Positions 24,827 to 33,110 of a stretch of DNA of 64,000 bases are shown here, piece after piece; the first letter of the stretch is position 1; every line of letters begins with the position of its first letter. The notes under the pieces are model-generated. The model was not told the DNA's origin. It made no database searches and saw nothing but the letters and a program-made list of their open reading frames with translations. A program made the translations under genes and the position numbers. Origin of the DNA: Hymenobacter sp. BT559 (GTDB lineage Bacteria > Bacteroidota > Bacteroidia > Cytophagales > Hymenobacteraceae). The DNA is taken from NCBI RefSeq assembly GCF_017571525.1, contig NZ_JAGETY010000015.1:1-64000 (forward strand), given 5' to 3'.

Positions 24827-26008
24827 CTAGTCCTCACTTGGCTCACTGTTTTCTACCTCATTATGCACGGCCTGCTGCAGCGCCTGCCACAGTATCTGGG
24901 CCGTGCGCTCCCAGGTAAAGCGGGCGGCGTTGGCCAGGCCCGCGGCCCGTAGGCGCGCGCGCAAAGGCTCATCGTGGGCGAGTTGATGCAGACCGGCGGC
25001 AATGGCCGCCGGCTGGGCCGGGTCGCACAGAATGGCAGCGGCCGGGCCACCAGCCGCCTCGGGCAATGAGGAAACACTGGAAGTGAGTACGGGGCATCCG
25101 CTAGCCTGCGCTTCTACCACTGGCAACCCAAAGCCTTCAAAGAAAGGAACATACACGGTGGCCAGTGCTGCCGCGTAGAGGTTGGCTAAATCGGCCTCGC
25201 TCACGCGGCCGGTAAATTCTATAGCGGCCTGCACGGCGGGCGGTAGACTACGAAATACCTCAAACACCGGCCCGGCTTTCCAGGCCGTGCGGCCCACCAG
25301 CAGCAGGCGCACCGGGCCTACCGCGGCGCCGCCTTCGGCCTTAAACTGAGCGAAGGCCCGCAGTAGGTTGCGCAGGTTTTTGCGCGGCTGCAAGGCCCCT
25401 ACAAACAGAAAATAGGGCTGGCCGTGACTGAAGCGCTGGCGAGTGGCCGTCTGCACTGCGGCAGGCTGCGGCGCAAAGTGCCGGGCCGGGGCATTGTGGG
25501 CTATTAATATGTTAGCGGCGGCTAGCCCATATTGCTGCGCAATATCCTGCCGGGTAGCGTCCGACACGGCCACGAGCCGGGCAGCCGCGCGGGCGAAGCG
25601 CGGCAAAAAATAGGCGTAGTAGCGAGCCATCAGCCGACCAACATCTCGGGGCCGGTGTAAGTAAGCCAAGTCGTGCATCACTACTACCCGCGGCACAGTG
25701 GTGCCTAGCACCGTGAAGCCTTCGGGCGAAAGCAGTACCGCCGGGCGGTGGCGCCGCAGCCACTGGGCCACCGCGCCTTCATACCAGGCTATCATCAGCA
25801 GCGGGTGGCGGGCCGGGGGCAGCAGCACGTGCGGCACCACATTGGGGCCTAGCAGGTAGCGCGGGTCGTAGGCGCGGTCAAAAAGGAAATGAAACGTACA
25901 CTCGGGCTGCTGCTGCACCAGGCAGCGCAGGGCCTCGAAGGTGTAGCGCCCTAGTCCTTCGAGGTGGCCGCCGGGCAACAAAAAGCGGGTCGTGACGGCA
26001 ATGTGCAT
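24827..26008 (-). CDS. glycosyltransferase family 1/4 protein
   Basis: 393 residues with the GT-B fold of GT4-type enzymes, which transfer a sugar from a nucleotide donor to a growing lipid-linked glycan. The N-terminus MHIAVTTRFLLPGGHLEGLGRY holds the glycine-rich acceptor-domain loop. FVGALQPRKNLRNLL is at about 210, and FEGFGLPVVEAQASGCPV at about 290 contains the E-x7-E signature. The start at 26008 is chosen because family proteins begin there; an upstream in-frame start exists at 26074. It follows the flippase by 93 bp in the same direction, within a polysaccharide block. Confidence 0.88.
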   Translation of the reverse strand: MHIAVTTRFLLPGGHLEGLGRYTFEALRCLVQQQPECTFHFLFDRAYDPRYLLGPNVVPHVLLPPARHPLLMIAWYEGAVAQWLRRHRPAVLLSPEGFTVLGTTVPRVVVMHDLAYLHRPRDVGRLMARYYAYFLPRFARAAARLVAVSDATRQDIAQQYGLAAANILIAHNAPARHFAPQPAAVQTATRQRFSHGQPYFLFVGALQPRKNLRNLLRAFAQFKAEGGAAVGPVRLLLVGRTAWKAGPVFEVFRSLPPAVQAAIEFTGRVSEADLANLYAAALATVYVPFFEGFGLPVVEAQASGCPVLTSSVSSLPEAAGGPAAAILCDPAQPAAIAAGLHQLAHDEPLRARLRAAGLANAARFTWERTAQILWQALQQAVHNEVENSEPSED

Positions 26009-26078
26009 GAGCCAGAATAAGAGCGCTGGGCGTAAAATGTCGGGCACTACTACAAGCCCACCAGCTCTTTCCAAACCC

Positions 26079-26086
26079 CAAAACTA
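26079..26086 (-). promoter_or_regulatory. -7 box TAGTTTTG for the glycosyltransferase gene
   Basis: A TAnnTTTG match on the minus strand, 70 bp upstream of the ATG at 26008. It suggests the gene can be transcribed apart from the flippase gene. Confidence 0.4.
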
Positions 26087-26101
26087 GGGCCGCCGGGCCA
26101 A

Positions 26102-27580
26102 CTACTGCGCGTTCCCGTCAACGGCCGGGCTAGCTGGGGCCGGCCGGTGGCGGGGGCGCAATTGGCGCAATTCGCGCAGCTGCACCAGCCCGGTGAGCGG
26201 CAGCAGCCCGGCAAAAAACACGCTCAGCAGGCCTGCCTCCAGCCACCACGGCAGGGCTAGCTGGGTGCGGGCCAGGTACCAGGCCCCGCACAGCAGCCCG
26301 AAAGCCAGCGCCAGCCGCGCCAGCAGGTGCCACGGCACGGCAATGCGCATGCGCTGCGCCACGAGCCAGACGTAGCCGCCCGACACCAGCACCCCGCTTA
26401 TGAGGGTGTTGAGGGCGGCGGCCACGGCGCCGAAGCGCGGCAGCAGCAGCAGGTTGAGGGTAAGGTTGAGGCCAATGCTGAAGGCCACCAGCCAGCTCAC
26501 GGGCTGCTGATGGCGCGTGCCCGTGAGCAGGGTGCTGTAGATGGCAAAGAACGCATTAACCAGCACGTTCAAAAATAAAATCTTAAGACACAGCACCATG
26601 TGGGCTAGCTCGGGCCCGGTGCTATGGCCAAACTGCCAGAAGAGCACTTCGCCCCGAAACAGTACGAACGCCACCACGAGCAGCAGCGGCACAGCCACCA
26701 CGCGCTGGCCTACCCACAGCAGGCGCCGCAGCTCGCGGGGCCGGGAGGCCATGTGGGCAAAGCGGGCAAAGAACAAGGGGAGCACCGTCCAAGCATACAT
26801 CATAACGGCGTCGAGCCAGCGATAGGCTCCGGCGTAGTAGCCTGCCTCGCGGGCCGAAGAAAGCCGCTCGAGCAGCACCATATCAACGCGCTCGTTGATA
26901 CCGTAGAGCAGGGCAATGAAGGCAAATGGCAGGCTGCCGCGCAGCAGCTGCCGCGCCGACCGCCGCCGGGGCCAGCGGTGCGGCAGCCGCCCAAACAGCC
27001 GCCGCAGCAACCCCAGAAACAGCGCCGCTGTGAAGCCAGCTGCCACCAGTCGCGCCCCTACGTAGGTACTCAGGCTGAGCTGCTTGCCTAGCAGCAGGCC
27101 GGCCACCAGGGCCAGGGCCATCAGCTTTTCGAGCACCGAAAGCAGCGCATCGGTATTGAAATGCTGGCGGGCCTGCACCGGCGCTCTCAAAAACTGCCCG
27201 TACTGCGTGAGCAGCAGCCCCGCGCCTACCGCCGCCAGCAGGCCGAGCTGCCCGCCGCGGTAGCCGAGCACCCACCCCAGCGCCAGCAGCACCAGCAGCG
27301 AGCCCACCGTGAGCAGCCCACGCAATGGCAGCAGCGTCGGAAACTGCCGGTCGGCGAAGGTGGGCTTGGCGGCCAGGCGCTGCACCGTAAACTGCGTGAG
27401 GCCCAGGTCGGCAAAGGTGGCGACCACTACGGCCAGGGCCGAGCAAGCCGCAATCAACCCAAACACGCTGTGGCCCAGTTGGTCTTGCACGCTATTCTCG
27501 AGCAGGACCCAGCCGGGCTTCACCAGTAGGTTGAGGGCCACGGCTAGGCTAACGGTACTGAGAAAGCGTTTGGTGCGCAA
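26102..27580 (-). CDS. polysaccharide flippase (Wzx/MOP superfamily)
   Basis: 492 residues with about fourteen hydrophobic segments, matching the MOP-superfamily exporters that flip undecaprenyl-linked oligosaccharides across the inner membrane. NERVDMVLLERLSSAREAGYYAGAYR near the middle is typical of the family. The start codon must be TTG 27580, because a TAG lies three codons upstream in frame and no ATG is near. It is divergent from the chain-length gene, with facing TATCTTTG boxes. Confidence 0.88.
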   Translation of the reverse strand: MRTKRFLSTVSLAVALNLLVKPGWVLLENSVQDQLGHSVFGLIAACSALAVVVATFADLGLTQFTVQRLAAKPTFADRQFPTLLPLRGLLTVGSLLVLLALGWVLGYRGGQLGLLAAVGAGLLLTQYGQFLRAPVQARQHFNTDALLSVLEKLMALALVAGLLLGKQLSLSTYVGARLVAAGFTAALFLGLLRRLFGRLPHRWPRRRSARQLLRGSLPFAFIALLYGINERVDMVLLERLSSAREAGYYAGAYRWLDAVMMYAWTVLPLFFARFAHMASRPRELRRLLWVGQRVVAVPLLLVVAFVLFRGEVLFWQFGHSTGPELAHMVLCLKILFLNVLVNAFFAIYSTLLTGTRHQQPVSWLVAFSIGLNLTLNLLLLPRFGAVAAALNTLISGVLVSGGYVWLVAQRMRIAVPWHLLARLALAFGLLCGAWYLARTQLALPWWLEAGLLSVFFAGLLPLTGLVQLRELRQLRPRHRPAPASPAVDGNAQ

Positions 27581-27605
27581 AAGAGACTAGCCGATGATGA
27601 AGGCA

Positions 27606-27613
27606 CAAAGATA
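27606..27613 (-). promoter_or_regulatory. -7 box TATCTTTG for the flippase gene
   Basis: A perfect match on the minus strand, 25 bp from the TTG start. It is paired with an identical box on the plus strand at 27641-27648. Confidence 0.6.
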
Positions 27614-27640
27614 AAGCCGCTGCCAGGGCAGCCAGCCGTT

Positions 27641-27648
27641 TATCTTTG
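27641..27648 (+). promoter_or_regulatory. -7 box TATCTTTG for the chain-length gene
   Basis: A perfect match 51 bp before ATG 27700. It rules out the earlier in-frame start at 27646. Confidence 0.6.
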
Positions 27649-27699
27649 CCAGCTGCTGCCGGGTGCCTGCGCGTCAGGGCAGCGTCTTTTTACGTGCGT

Positions 27700-28782
27700 A
27701 TGGTGCACCCCTCCCCCTCTCCTTTTTCGTCTGCTACCCTGTGGGTTATTTTTCGGCGCTGGCAATATCAGCTGGCGGTGGCCTTGACTCTTACGGCCGT
27801 GGTGAGCGCGGGCATTGCCTGGACCATGCCCAATATTTATAGCTCGACGGCTATTTTCCTGCCCGCGTCGCCCCAAAGCAGCGACCCCGACCGCCTGGCC
27901 AGTGGCCTGCGGCTGGGCGTAGATGGCACTTCGGCCGACCTCGACCGGGTCCTCACCATTGGGCAGTCGCTGCCGCTGGCCGAGCGCATGATTCGGCAGT
28001 TTCACCTCTATGAGCACTATAAAGCGGGCCAGCCGGGTACCGATGCGGCCGACAACTACGTGCTCAATGAGTTTGCCAGCAATCTCAGCATTGTGCACAA
28101 TGAGCGCGATGCTATTGAGCTGACCTTTGAAGACCGCGACCGGCAGCTGGCGGCCAACGTGGCCAACGCCCTGATGGCGGCCATCGACTCGGCTACCCAG
28201 CAGCTAACCCTCGAAAACCGGCGCAATGTGCTCGAAATCTACCGCCAGCGCTCGGCCCGGCTAGGGGCCAGCTATGCTTCTACCCGCCGCCAGCTGCTGG
28301 CGGCCCGCCGCCACTACGGGGTATTTGGCCTCGAAGAGCAAAGCCGGTACCTGGCCAAGGCTATTATCGATACGGAGAAAGAGCTGCGCCTGGCCGAGGC
28401 GGGCGGCCCCGGCAACGTGGCGGGCCTGCGCCGCGCCTTGCGCGGCCTCACCCAGACCGAGGCCGCGGGCGGCAACATCATCAACCTGGAAGGCTGGACG
28501 CAGGGTGCCGATTCGGTGGCTTTTCTGGTAGCACGCCTCACCGACCTGCGCACGCGCTACGCGGTATCGCAAGCGGCTTTTGAGCAGGCCGAAACGGCGC
28601 TCCGCGGCCGGGTATCTTCGCTCTACCTTATCCAAAAGGCCTACCCGGCCACCCACAAAAGCAAGCCCTTCCGGCTGGCCATTGTAGTAGGCTCGGTGCT
28701 GCTGGTACTGGCCCTGTCGGTTTTCCTGATAGTGCTGCTTGAGCTGCGCCGGTCTGAGAGGCAGCCGCCGGTGAGCGCCTAG
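27700..28782 (+). CDS. polysaccharide chain-length determinant (Wzz/GumC-like)
   Basis: 360 residues. A transmembrane helix near residues 25-45 (YQLAVALTLTAVVSAGIAW) and another near the end (LAIVVGSVLLVLALSVFLIVLL) bracket a large periplasmic domain with coiled-coil character, the standard Wzz/GumC topology. These proteins control glycan chain length and export. There is no C-terminal kinase domain and no tyrosine cluster. It is followed 25 bp later by an O-antigen ligase-like gene, so the two form a likely operon. Confidence 0.8.
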   Translation: MVHPSPSPFSSATLWVIFRRWQYQLAVALTLTAVVSAGIAWTMPNIYSSTAIFLPASPQSSDPDRLASGLRLGVDGTSADLDRVLTIGQSLPLAERMIRQFHLYEHYKAGQPGTDAADNYVLNEFASNLSIVHNERDAIELTFEDRDRQLAANVANALMAAIDSATQQLTLENRRNVLEIYRQRSARLGASYASTRRQLLAARRHYGVFGLEEQSRYLAKAIIDTEKELRLAEAGGPGNVAGLRRALRGLTQTEAAGGNIINLEGWTQGADSVAFLVARLTDLRTRYAVSQAAFEQAETALRGRVSSLYLIQKAYPATHKSKPFRLAIVVGSVLLVLALSVFLIVLLELRRSERQPPVSA

Positions 28783-28807
28783 CGTTTCTACTCCTGTTTT
28801 GTCAGCC

Positions 28808-30289
28808 ATGCGCCACCTATTGCTTCGCCTGCGGCCCGCCGATGCCAGCCAGCAGCTATTTGTAGGGTTTGTGGCGCTGCTGCTGCTAGGGGGGGTACTG
28901 GCGGCCCGGCAGCAGCAGCCGGCGCTGCTGCTGCCAGCGCTGGCCGTGCCGGCGCTGGTGCTGGCCCTCACGCGTTGGCAGTGGCTATACTATGGGCTAT
29001 TTCTGACGCTACCGTTCTCGCACGAGTTTGGGTTGACGGGCGGACTCAGGATGGACGTGCCTTCCGAGCCGCTGCTGCTTTCGCTGCTGGTTTGTGTGCC
29101 GCTGGCGCTGCTGTTAGGCCCCGGTGGGGTGCGCCAGCTTGCCCCGCACGAGTGGCGCCACCCGCTGCTGGTGCTGCCCCTGCTGCTGCTGGCCTGGGCG
29201 GCACTCGACACGTATTTTTCGGTCGATAAAATCAAGTCAATCAAGTATCTACTAGCCAAGTGCTGGTACCTTATACCGCTGCTGCTAGGGTCGCTGCTAG
29301 TGCTGCGGCGCCCGGCCGACTTCTGGCGGCTGGCCGCCTGCTACGTGAGCGGCGCGGTGCTGAGCCTGGCATGGGTGTTGCCCCGCCAGGCCAGCGTCCA
29401 TTTTAGTCTTGCCAAAATCAACTGGCCCATCCAGCCTTTTTATACCAACCACGTTATTTACGCCACTACGCTGGCACTGCTGCTGCCGCTGGCGGGGGGG
29501 CTAGCGGCGCAGGCGCCCACCCGGGCCCGCCGCCGGCTATGGCTGGGCACCAGCCTGCTGCTGCTGTTTGGGCTGATTATGTCGTATACGCGGGCCTCGT
29601 GGCTGTCGCTCCCCGTGGCCGGCCTGGTTTATTGGGTAATGCGGCTGCGGCTCACGCGCCTGCTGCTGCTAGGAGTGGCCGTGGCTGTGGCGGGAGCCAC
29701 TGCTTACTTTGTGCATAATGAGAACTTTATGCGCTTCCGGCCCGACTACGAGAAGACTATCTGGCACGGCGACAACCTGGCGGCGCACCTGCAATCGACC
29801 TACAAGCTGCGGGATGTATCGGGCATGGAGCGGGTCTACCGCTGGGTGGCCGCCGCCCGCATGATAGCCGATAAGCCCCTTACCGGGAGCGGCCCCTCTA
29901 CCTTTAACCCCACCTATAAGCGCTACACAGTATCGGGTTTTCGCACCTATGTAAGTGCCAACCACGAGGGCTCGACCGTGCACAATTATTTCCTGATGCA
30001 GCTGGCCGAGCAGGGCATACCCGCGTTTCTGCTCTTTTGCAGCCTGGTGGCTACGGCGTTGCTCACGGCCGAGCGCCTCTACCATGCCACGCGCCCCTAC
30101 CCCGAGTTGCACCGGGTGGTGCTGGCAGCAAGCCTGTCGTTTATTATTATCCTCACCCATTTGCTTCTCAACGAATTGGTAGAAACCGATAAAATTGGCT
30201 CTATCTTTTTCGTTTCCCTGGCCGTGCTCATCCGCAGCGGCACGTGGCTGGAGGAGAAAGTGCCGAAGGGCTCAGGACCAGCATGCTAA
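28808..30289 (+). CDS. O-antigen ligase/polymerase family membrane protein
   Basis: 493 residues with about twelve hydrophobic segments. The long periplasmic loop (about 310-395) has the Wzy_C-type motifs GSGPSTFNPTYKRY and HEGSTVHNYFLMQLAEQGIPAFL. It is a second, longer family member besides 14542-15894. Its place behind a chain-length protein and beside a flippase suggests polymerisation of the same glycan. The last codons (about KVPKGSGPAC) fall inside an inverted-repeat arm, so the C-terminal tail was probably created by that repeat. The TTG three codons upstream is a less likely start. Confidence 0.85.
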   Translation: MRHLLLRLRPADASQQLFVGFVALLLLGGVLAARQQQPALLLPALAVPALVLALTRWQWLYYGLFLTLPFSHEFGLTGGLRMDVPSEPLLLSLLVCVPLALLLGPGGVRQLAPHEWRHPLLVLPLLLLAWAALDTYFSVDKIKSIKYLLAKCWYLIPLLLGSLLVLRRPADFWRLAACYVSGAVLSLAWVLPRQASVHFSLAKINWPIQPFYTNHVIYATTLALLLPLAGGLAAQAPTRARRRLWLGTSLLLLFGLIMSYTRASWLSLPVAGLVYWVMRLRLTRLLLLGVAVAVAGATAYFVHNENFMRFRPDYEKTIWHGDNLAAHLQSTYKLRDVSGMERVYRWVAAARMIADKPLTGSGPSTFNPTYKRYTVSGFRTYVSANHEGSTVHNYFLMQLAEQGIPAFLLFCSLVATALLTAERLYHATRPYPELHRVVLAASLSFIIILTHLLLNELVETDKIGSIFFVSLAVLIRSGTWLEEKVPKGSGPAC

Positions 30290-30325
30290 ATTTTCCATTC
30301 GTCACGCTAGTCCTGAGCCCTTCGG
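30263..30325. repeat. 16-bp perfect inverted repeat at a convergent gene junction
   Basis: CCGAAGGGCTCAGGAC (30263-30278) pairs with GTCCTGAGCCCTTCGG (30310-30325) across a 31-bp AT-rich spacer. The left arm is inside the 3' end of the O-antigen ligase-like gene. It may also act as a terminator. Confidence 0.85.
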
Positions 30326-30330
30326 GAGGG

Positions 30331-31584
30331 CTACTTCACCCGCAGGCTGAGCATGGTTACGTCGTCGGCAAAGCGCTCGCCGGTGGCGTTGAAGTCGCGG
30401 ATGCAGGCTAGCAGCTCCTGGTGCAGGCGCGGCAGCGACAGGTAGCGATTGCGCGCCAAGGTGCGCAGCACGCCGACGTCGCCAAACTCCTGGTGCTGCT
30501 CGTTGAAGACCTCGGTGAGGCCATCGGTATAGATAAACAAGAGCGAGTGGGGCGGCATAGCCGCTAGCCCTACTTTGAAGTGCGGCAGCTCGGGCATGAT
30601 GCCCAGCATCACGGTGCCATCGTGCAGAGGCTGCGCGGGGCCGGTGTCGGGCAGCAGCAGCGGGTCGTTGTGGCCGGCGTTCACGTATTCGAGCACCTGG
30701 GTGCGGCGGTCGTAGAGGGCCAGAAAGGCGGTAATAAACTTCTCGCCACCCGAATTACGGAAAATCAAGTAGTTAAGCTCACGCACTATCGTAGGCAAGT
30801 CGACCCCCTGGCGCAGCAGCATACGCAGCCCAGCCTGAAAATTCGACATCAGTAGGGACGCTGGCACGCCTTTGCCGCTCACGTCGGCCACGCACACCAG
30901 CAGGCGGTGCGCGTCAATCTCCACTACGTCGTAGTAGTCACCCCCAATCTCGGTGTGCGGCTGGTAGGTGGCATGCAGCACGTAATGGGCCGTGTTGGGC
31001 AGATACTGCGGAAACAGCAGCTGCTGTACCTGCTGGGCAATCTCGATTTCGCGGCGGGTGGCAGCTTCGCTCATCAGCAGCATCTGGCGCTGGCGGGCCA
31101 GGCGCAGGTTGGCCACGGCCCCGAGCAGAATATTGCTCAGCGTTTCCAGAAACGACAGCGCCTCGGTGCTGGCATAATCGCCCTGCATGGTGCCCACAAA
31201 TACCAGCGCCTGCACGTTATCCAGCTGGCGCACCGGCACCATCAGCTCGAAGCTTTCCCAGGCGTCGCCCAGGCCCAGCTCTTGCACCAGGCAGGTGGGC
31301 TGATGGCACCAGCCAGCTACTTCGGCAGGCAAAAAGTGTGAGTCGGCGGCCAGCGAGGTTCCAAAATTCACCTTGAGCCGATAAGCGCCCTCATCGAGCA
31401 CGTAGAGGGCTAGCCGGCGCACACCGAGCTGCCCAATAAGCGTGAACTGGTAAATCTTGTACAGGTCTGCCTCGGCCGAATCGTGGGTGATGGCCTGCGT
31501 AACTTCCAGTAGCGCACCCAGTTCCCGCTCCTTCAAAAACAGGCGCTTTTCGAGGCTGGCGACTGACGCAGTGTGAGGGAGCAT
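30331..31584 (-). CDS. GAF-domain PP2C/SpoIIE-type serine phosphatase
   Basis: 417 residues. An N-terminal helix leads into a GAF-like sensor domain (about 25-175), then a linking helix with EIEIAQQVQQLLFPQ (about 185), a hallmark of RsbU-type regulators. The SpoIIE phosphatase domain follows, with GGDYYDVVEID at about 215 and CVADVSGKGVPASLLMS at about 233 supplying metal-binding Asp and Gly residues. Such proteins usually dephosphorylate anti-sigma-factor antagonists in partner-switching. No STAS or RsbW-like gene is present here, so the partner is elsewhere. Confidence 0.88.
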   Translation of the reverse strand: MLPHTASVASLEKRLFLKERELGALLEVTQAITHDSAEADLYKIYQFTLIGQLGVRRLALYVLDEGAYRLKVNFGTSLAADSHFLPAEVAGWCHQPTCLVQELGLGDAWESFELMVPVRQLDNVQALVFVGTMQGDYASTEALSFLETLSNILLGAVANLRLARQRQMLLMSEAATRREIEIAQQVQQLLFPQYLPNTAHYVLHATYQPHTEIGGDYYDVVEIDAHRLLVCVADVSGKGVPASLLMSNFQAGLRMLLRQGVDLPTIVRELNYLIFRNSGGEKFITAFLALYDRRTQVLEYVNAGHNDPLLLPDTGPAQPLHDGTVMLGIMPELPHFKVGLAAMPPHSLLFIYTDGLTEVFNEQHQEFGDVGVLRTLARNRYLSLPRLHQELLACIRDFNATGERFADDVTMLSLRVK

Positions 31585-31686
31585 TGGCAGAGAGAAAGCC
31601 GGCGGCTTGTAAGCCGGGCAGCGATGAAAGTAATTGAGAAGCTATTGCAATAATACGGCCAGCCGCCTAAGCAGCTGCTTTCGCAT

Positions 31687-32772
31687 TTAAGTAAGCTGAG
31701 TTTTAGGGTCAAACGCGTCGCGCAGGCCATTGCCCAGCACGTTAAAACTCAACACTAACAGACTGATGGCCAGGCCCGGCAGCAGCGTTAGCCACAGGCC
31801 GGCCTCGGTGCCCAGCAGGTCGTAGCCTTCTTTCACCATCAGGCCCCAGCTAGGGGCAGGCGGCTGCACGCCCAGGCCCAGAAAGCTCAGGCCGGCTTCG
31901 AGCAAGATGGCGGCGGCAAAATTGCTGGTAGCCAACACAATGAGTGGCCCGCGCAGATTGGGCAATAAGTGCACAAAAATGAGCCGGCTGGTGGGCAGCC
32001 CTAGCACCCGCCCGGCCTCAATAAACGTGGCCGAGCGCAGCCCCAGCACCTGCCCGCGCACTACCCGCGCCACATCGACCCACATCGTGAGGCCCACGGC
32101 TACAAAGCTGACCCACACGCCTTTGCTATCGAGGGCCAGCGAAATACCAATGACCAGCATAATGCCCGGAATACTCCACACGACGGTCATCAGCCCCAGC
32201 AGCAGGCTATCGACCCAGCCGCCAAAATAGCCGGCCACGGCCCCCACCGCCACGCCAATAACGAGCGAGATAAGCACTGCTACCAGCCCAATGCCCAGCG
32301 AGATACGCGTGCCCAGCAGCAGCCGGCTCAGCTCGTCGCGCCCAGCTTTGTCGGTGCCTAGCCAGTAGCGACGGGTTATGGTGTTGCCGGTTGTTGCGGG
32401 CCGCTGGCTCGTTGAAATGACTTCGTCTTTCACCTGAGGCGGGCGGCCGTGCAGCCACACTTGCAAGGCATTGCCAGGCGAGTCGGCATTGGGGTCGGGC
32501 ACCTGGCGAAGGCTGGCCACGAAGCCGGGCGGCTGCTTTTGCAGCTGCACCAGGCCATTGTTGGCGTTGGGCGAGTTATCGGGCAGTATCCAGTAGCCCA
32601 GCAGCGCCACTAGCGCGCACAGCCCGATAAAGACCAGCCCGGCCAGGGCGGGCCGGTTGGCCCACAGGCGCTGGCGCACGTAGTAGCCGGGCGTGCGCGC
32701 CGGGGGCGGCACGACCACGGCCGTATCGGGGGCGGCGGGCAGGCTATCGGGCAAGGTAGGCGCGGCAGCCAC
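31687..32772 (-). CDS. ABC transporter permease, DppC/OppC-like
   Basis: 361 residues. A Pro/Ala-rich N-terminus and one transmembrane helix are followed by an inserted periplasmic segment of about 80 residues, then GTDKAGRDELSRLLLGTRISLGIG and the BPD-permease core, with EAGRVLGLP (the EAA loop contacting the ATPase) at about 250 and LSFLGLGVQPPAPSWGLMV near 305. This matches the second permease of dipeptide/oligopeptide importers. No partner permease, ATPase or binding protein is adjacent, so it is an orphan here. It starts 2 bp after the small gene at 32775. Confidence 0.87.
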   Translation of the reverse strand: MAAAPTLPDSLPAAPDTAVVVPPPARTPGYYVRQRLWANRPALAGLVFIGLCALVALLGYWILPDNSPNANNGLVQLQKQPPGFVASLRQVPDPNADSPGNALQVWLHGRPPQVKDEVISTSQRPATTGNTITRRYWLGTDKAGRDELSRLLLGTRISLGIGLVAVLISLVIGVAVGAVAGYFGGWVDSLLLGLMTVVWSIPGIMLVIGISLALDSKGVWVSFVAVGLTMWVDVARVVRGQVLGLRSATFIEAGRVLGLPTSRLIFVHLLPNLRGPLIVLATSNFAAAILLEAGLSFLGLGVQPPAPSWGLMVKEGYDLLGTEAGLWLTLLPGLAISLLVLSFNVLGNGLRDAFDPKTQLT

Positions 32773-32774
32773 GG

Positions 32775-33032
32775 CTAGCGGGTATTGTGCTGAAGCAAGC
32801 CCTCTTTGGAGGCGAGGTAGCTGGCATCCTGGCCCAGGGCGCCAAATGAGGTAGGCTCATAGGCCAGCTCGGTGTCGGGGTCGGGCCAGTAGTAGCGTAC
32901 CAGGCCGCGCTCGAGCAGACCGCCGAGCAGGGCTAGCAGCTCGGGCGCGGGCAACCCGGTTTTTTCGCGCAGCACCCGGAAAGGCGTTACGAAATATAAT
33001 TCGTCTAAGAGGTCAAATTCAGCGTCGTTCAT
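32775..33032 (-). CDS. small acidic protein, possibly winged-helix
   Basis: 85 residues (MNDAEFDLLDELYFVTPF...). The segment REKTGLPAPELLALLGGLLERGLVRYYWPD has the helix-turn-helix-wing rhythm seen in small DNA-binding or adaptor modules. It lies directly upstream of the permease with a 2-bp gap, so they are co-transcribed. ATG 33032 is preferred over a TTG at 33041. A TACTTTTG box ends 6 bp before the ATG, predicting an almost leaderless transcript. Confidence 0.65.
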   Translation of the reverse strand: MNDAEFDLLDELYFVTPFRVLREKTGLPAPELLALLGGLLERGLVRYYWPDPDTELAYEPTSFGALGQDASYLASKEGLLQHNTR

Positions 33033-33038
33033 GGCTGG

Positions 33039-33046
33039 CAAAAGTA
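33039..33046 (-). promoter_or_regulatory. -7 box TACTTTTG adjacent to the start codon
   Basis: A perfect TAnnTTTG match on the minus strand, 6 bp upstream of ATG 33032. It overlaps the outer edge of the palindromic repeat at 33044-33110. Confidence 0.5.
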
Positions 33047-33110
33047 GTAGCGCGGACTTTGTAGTCCGCGCCGGGAGTGGCCGAAACGCGGACTACAAAA
33101 TCCGCGCTAC
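33044..33110. repeat. GTAGCGCGGACT-type inverted repeat (nested palindromes)
   Basis: The left arm 33047-33070 and right arm 33087-33110 are reverse complements with one or two mismatches. Each arm is itself nearly palindromic (CGCGGACT...AGTCCGCG). The right arm supplies the TAG stop codon of the glycosidase gene at 33107-33109. The left arm borders the promoter of the small gene. Confidence 0.88.
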
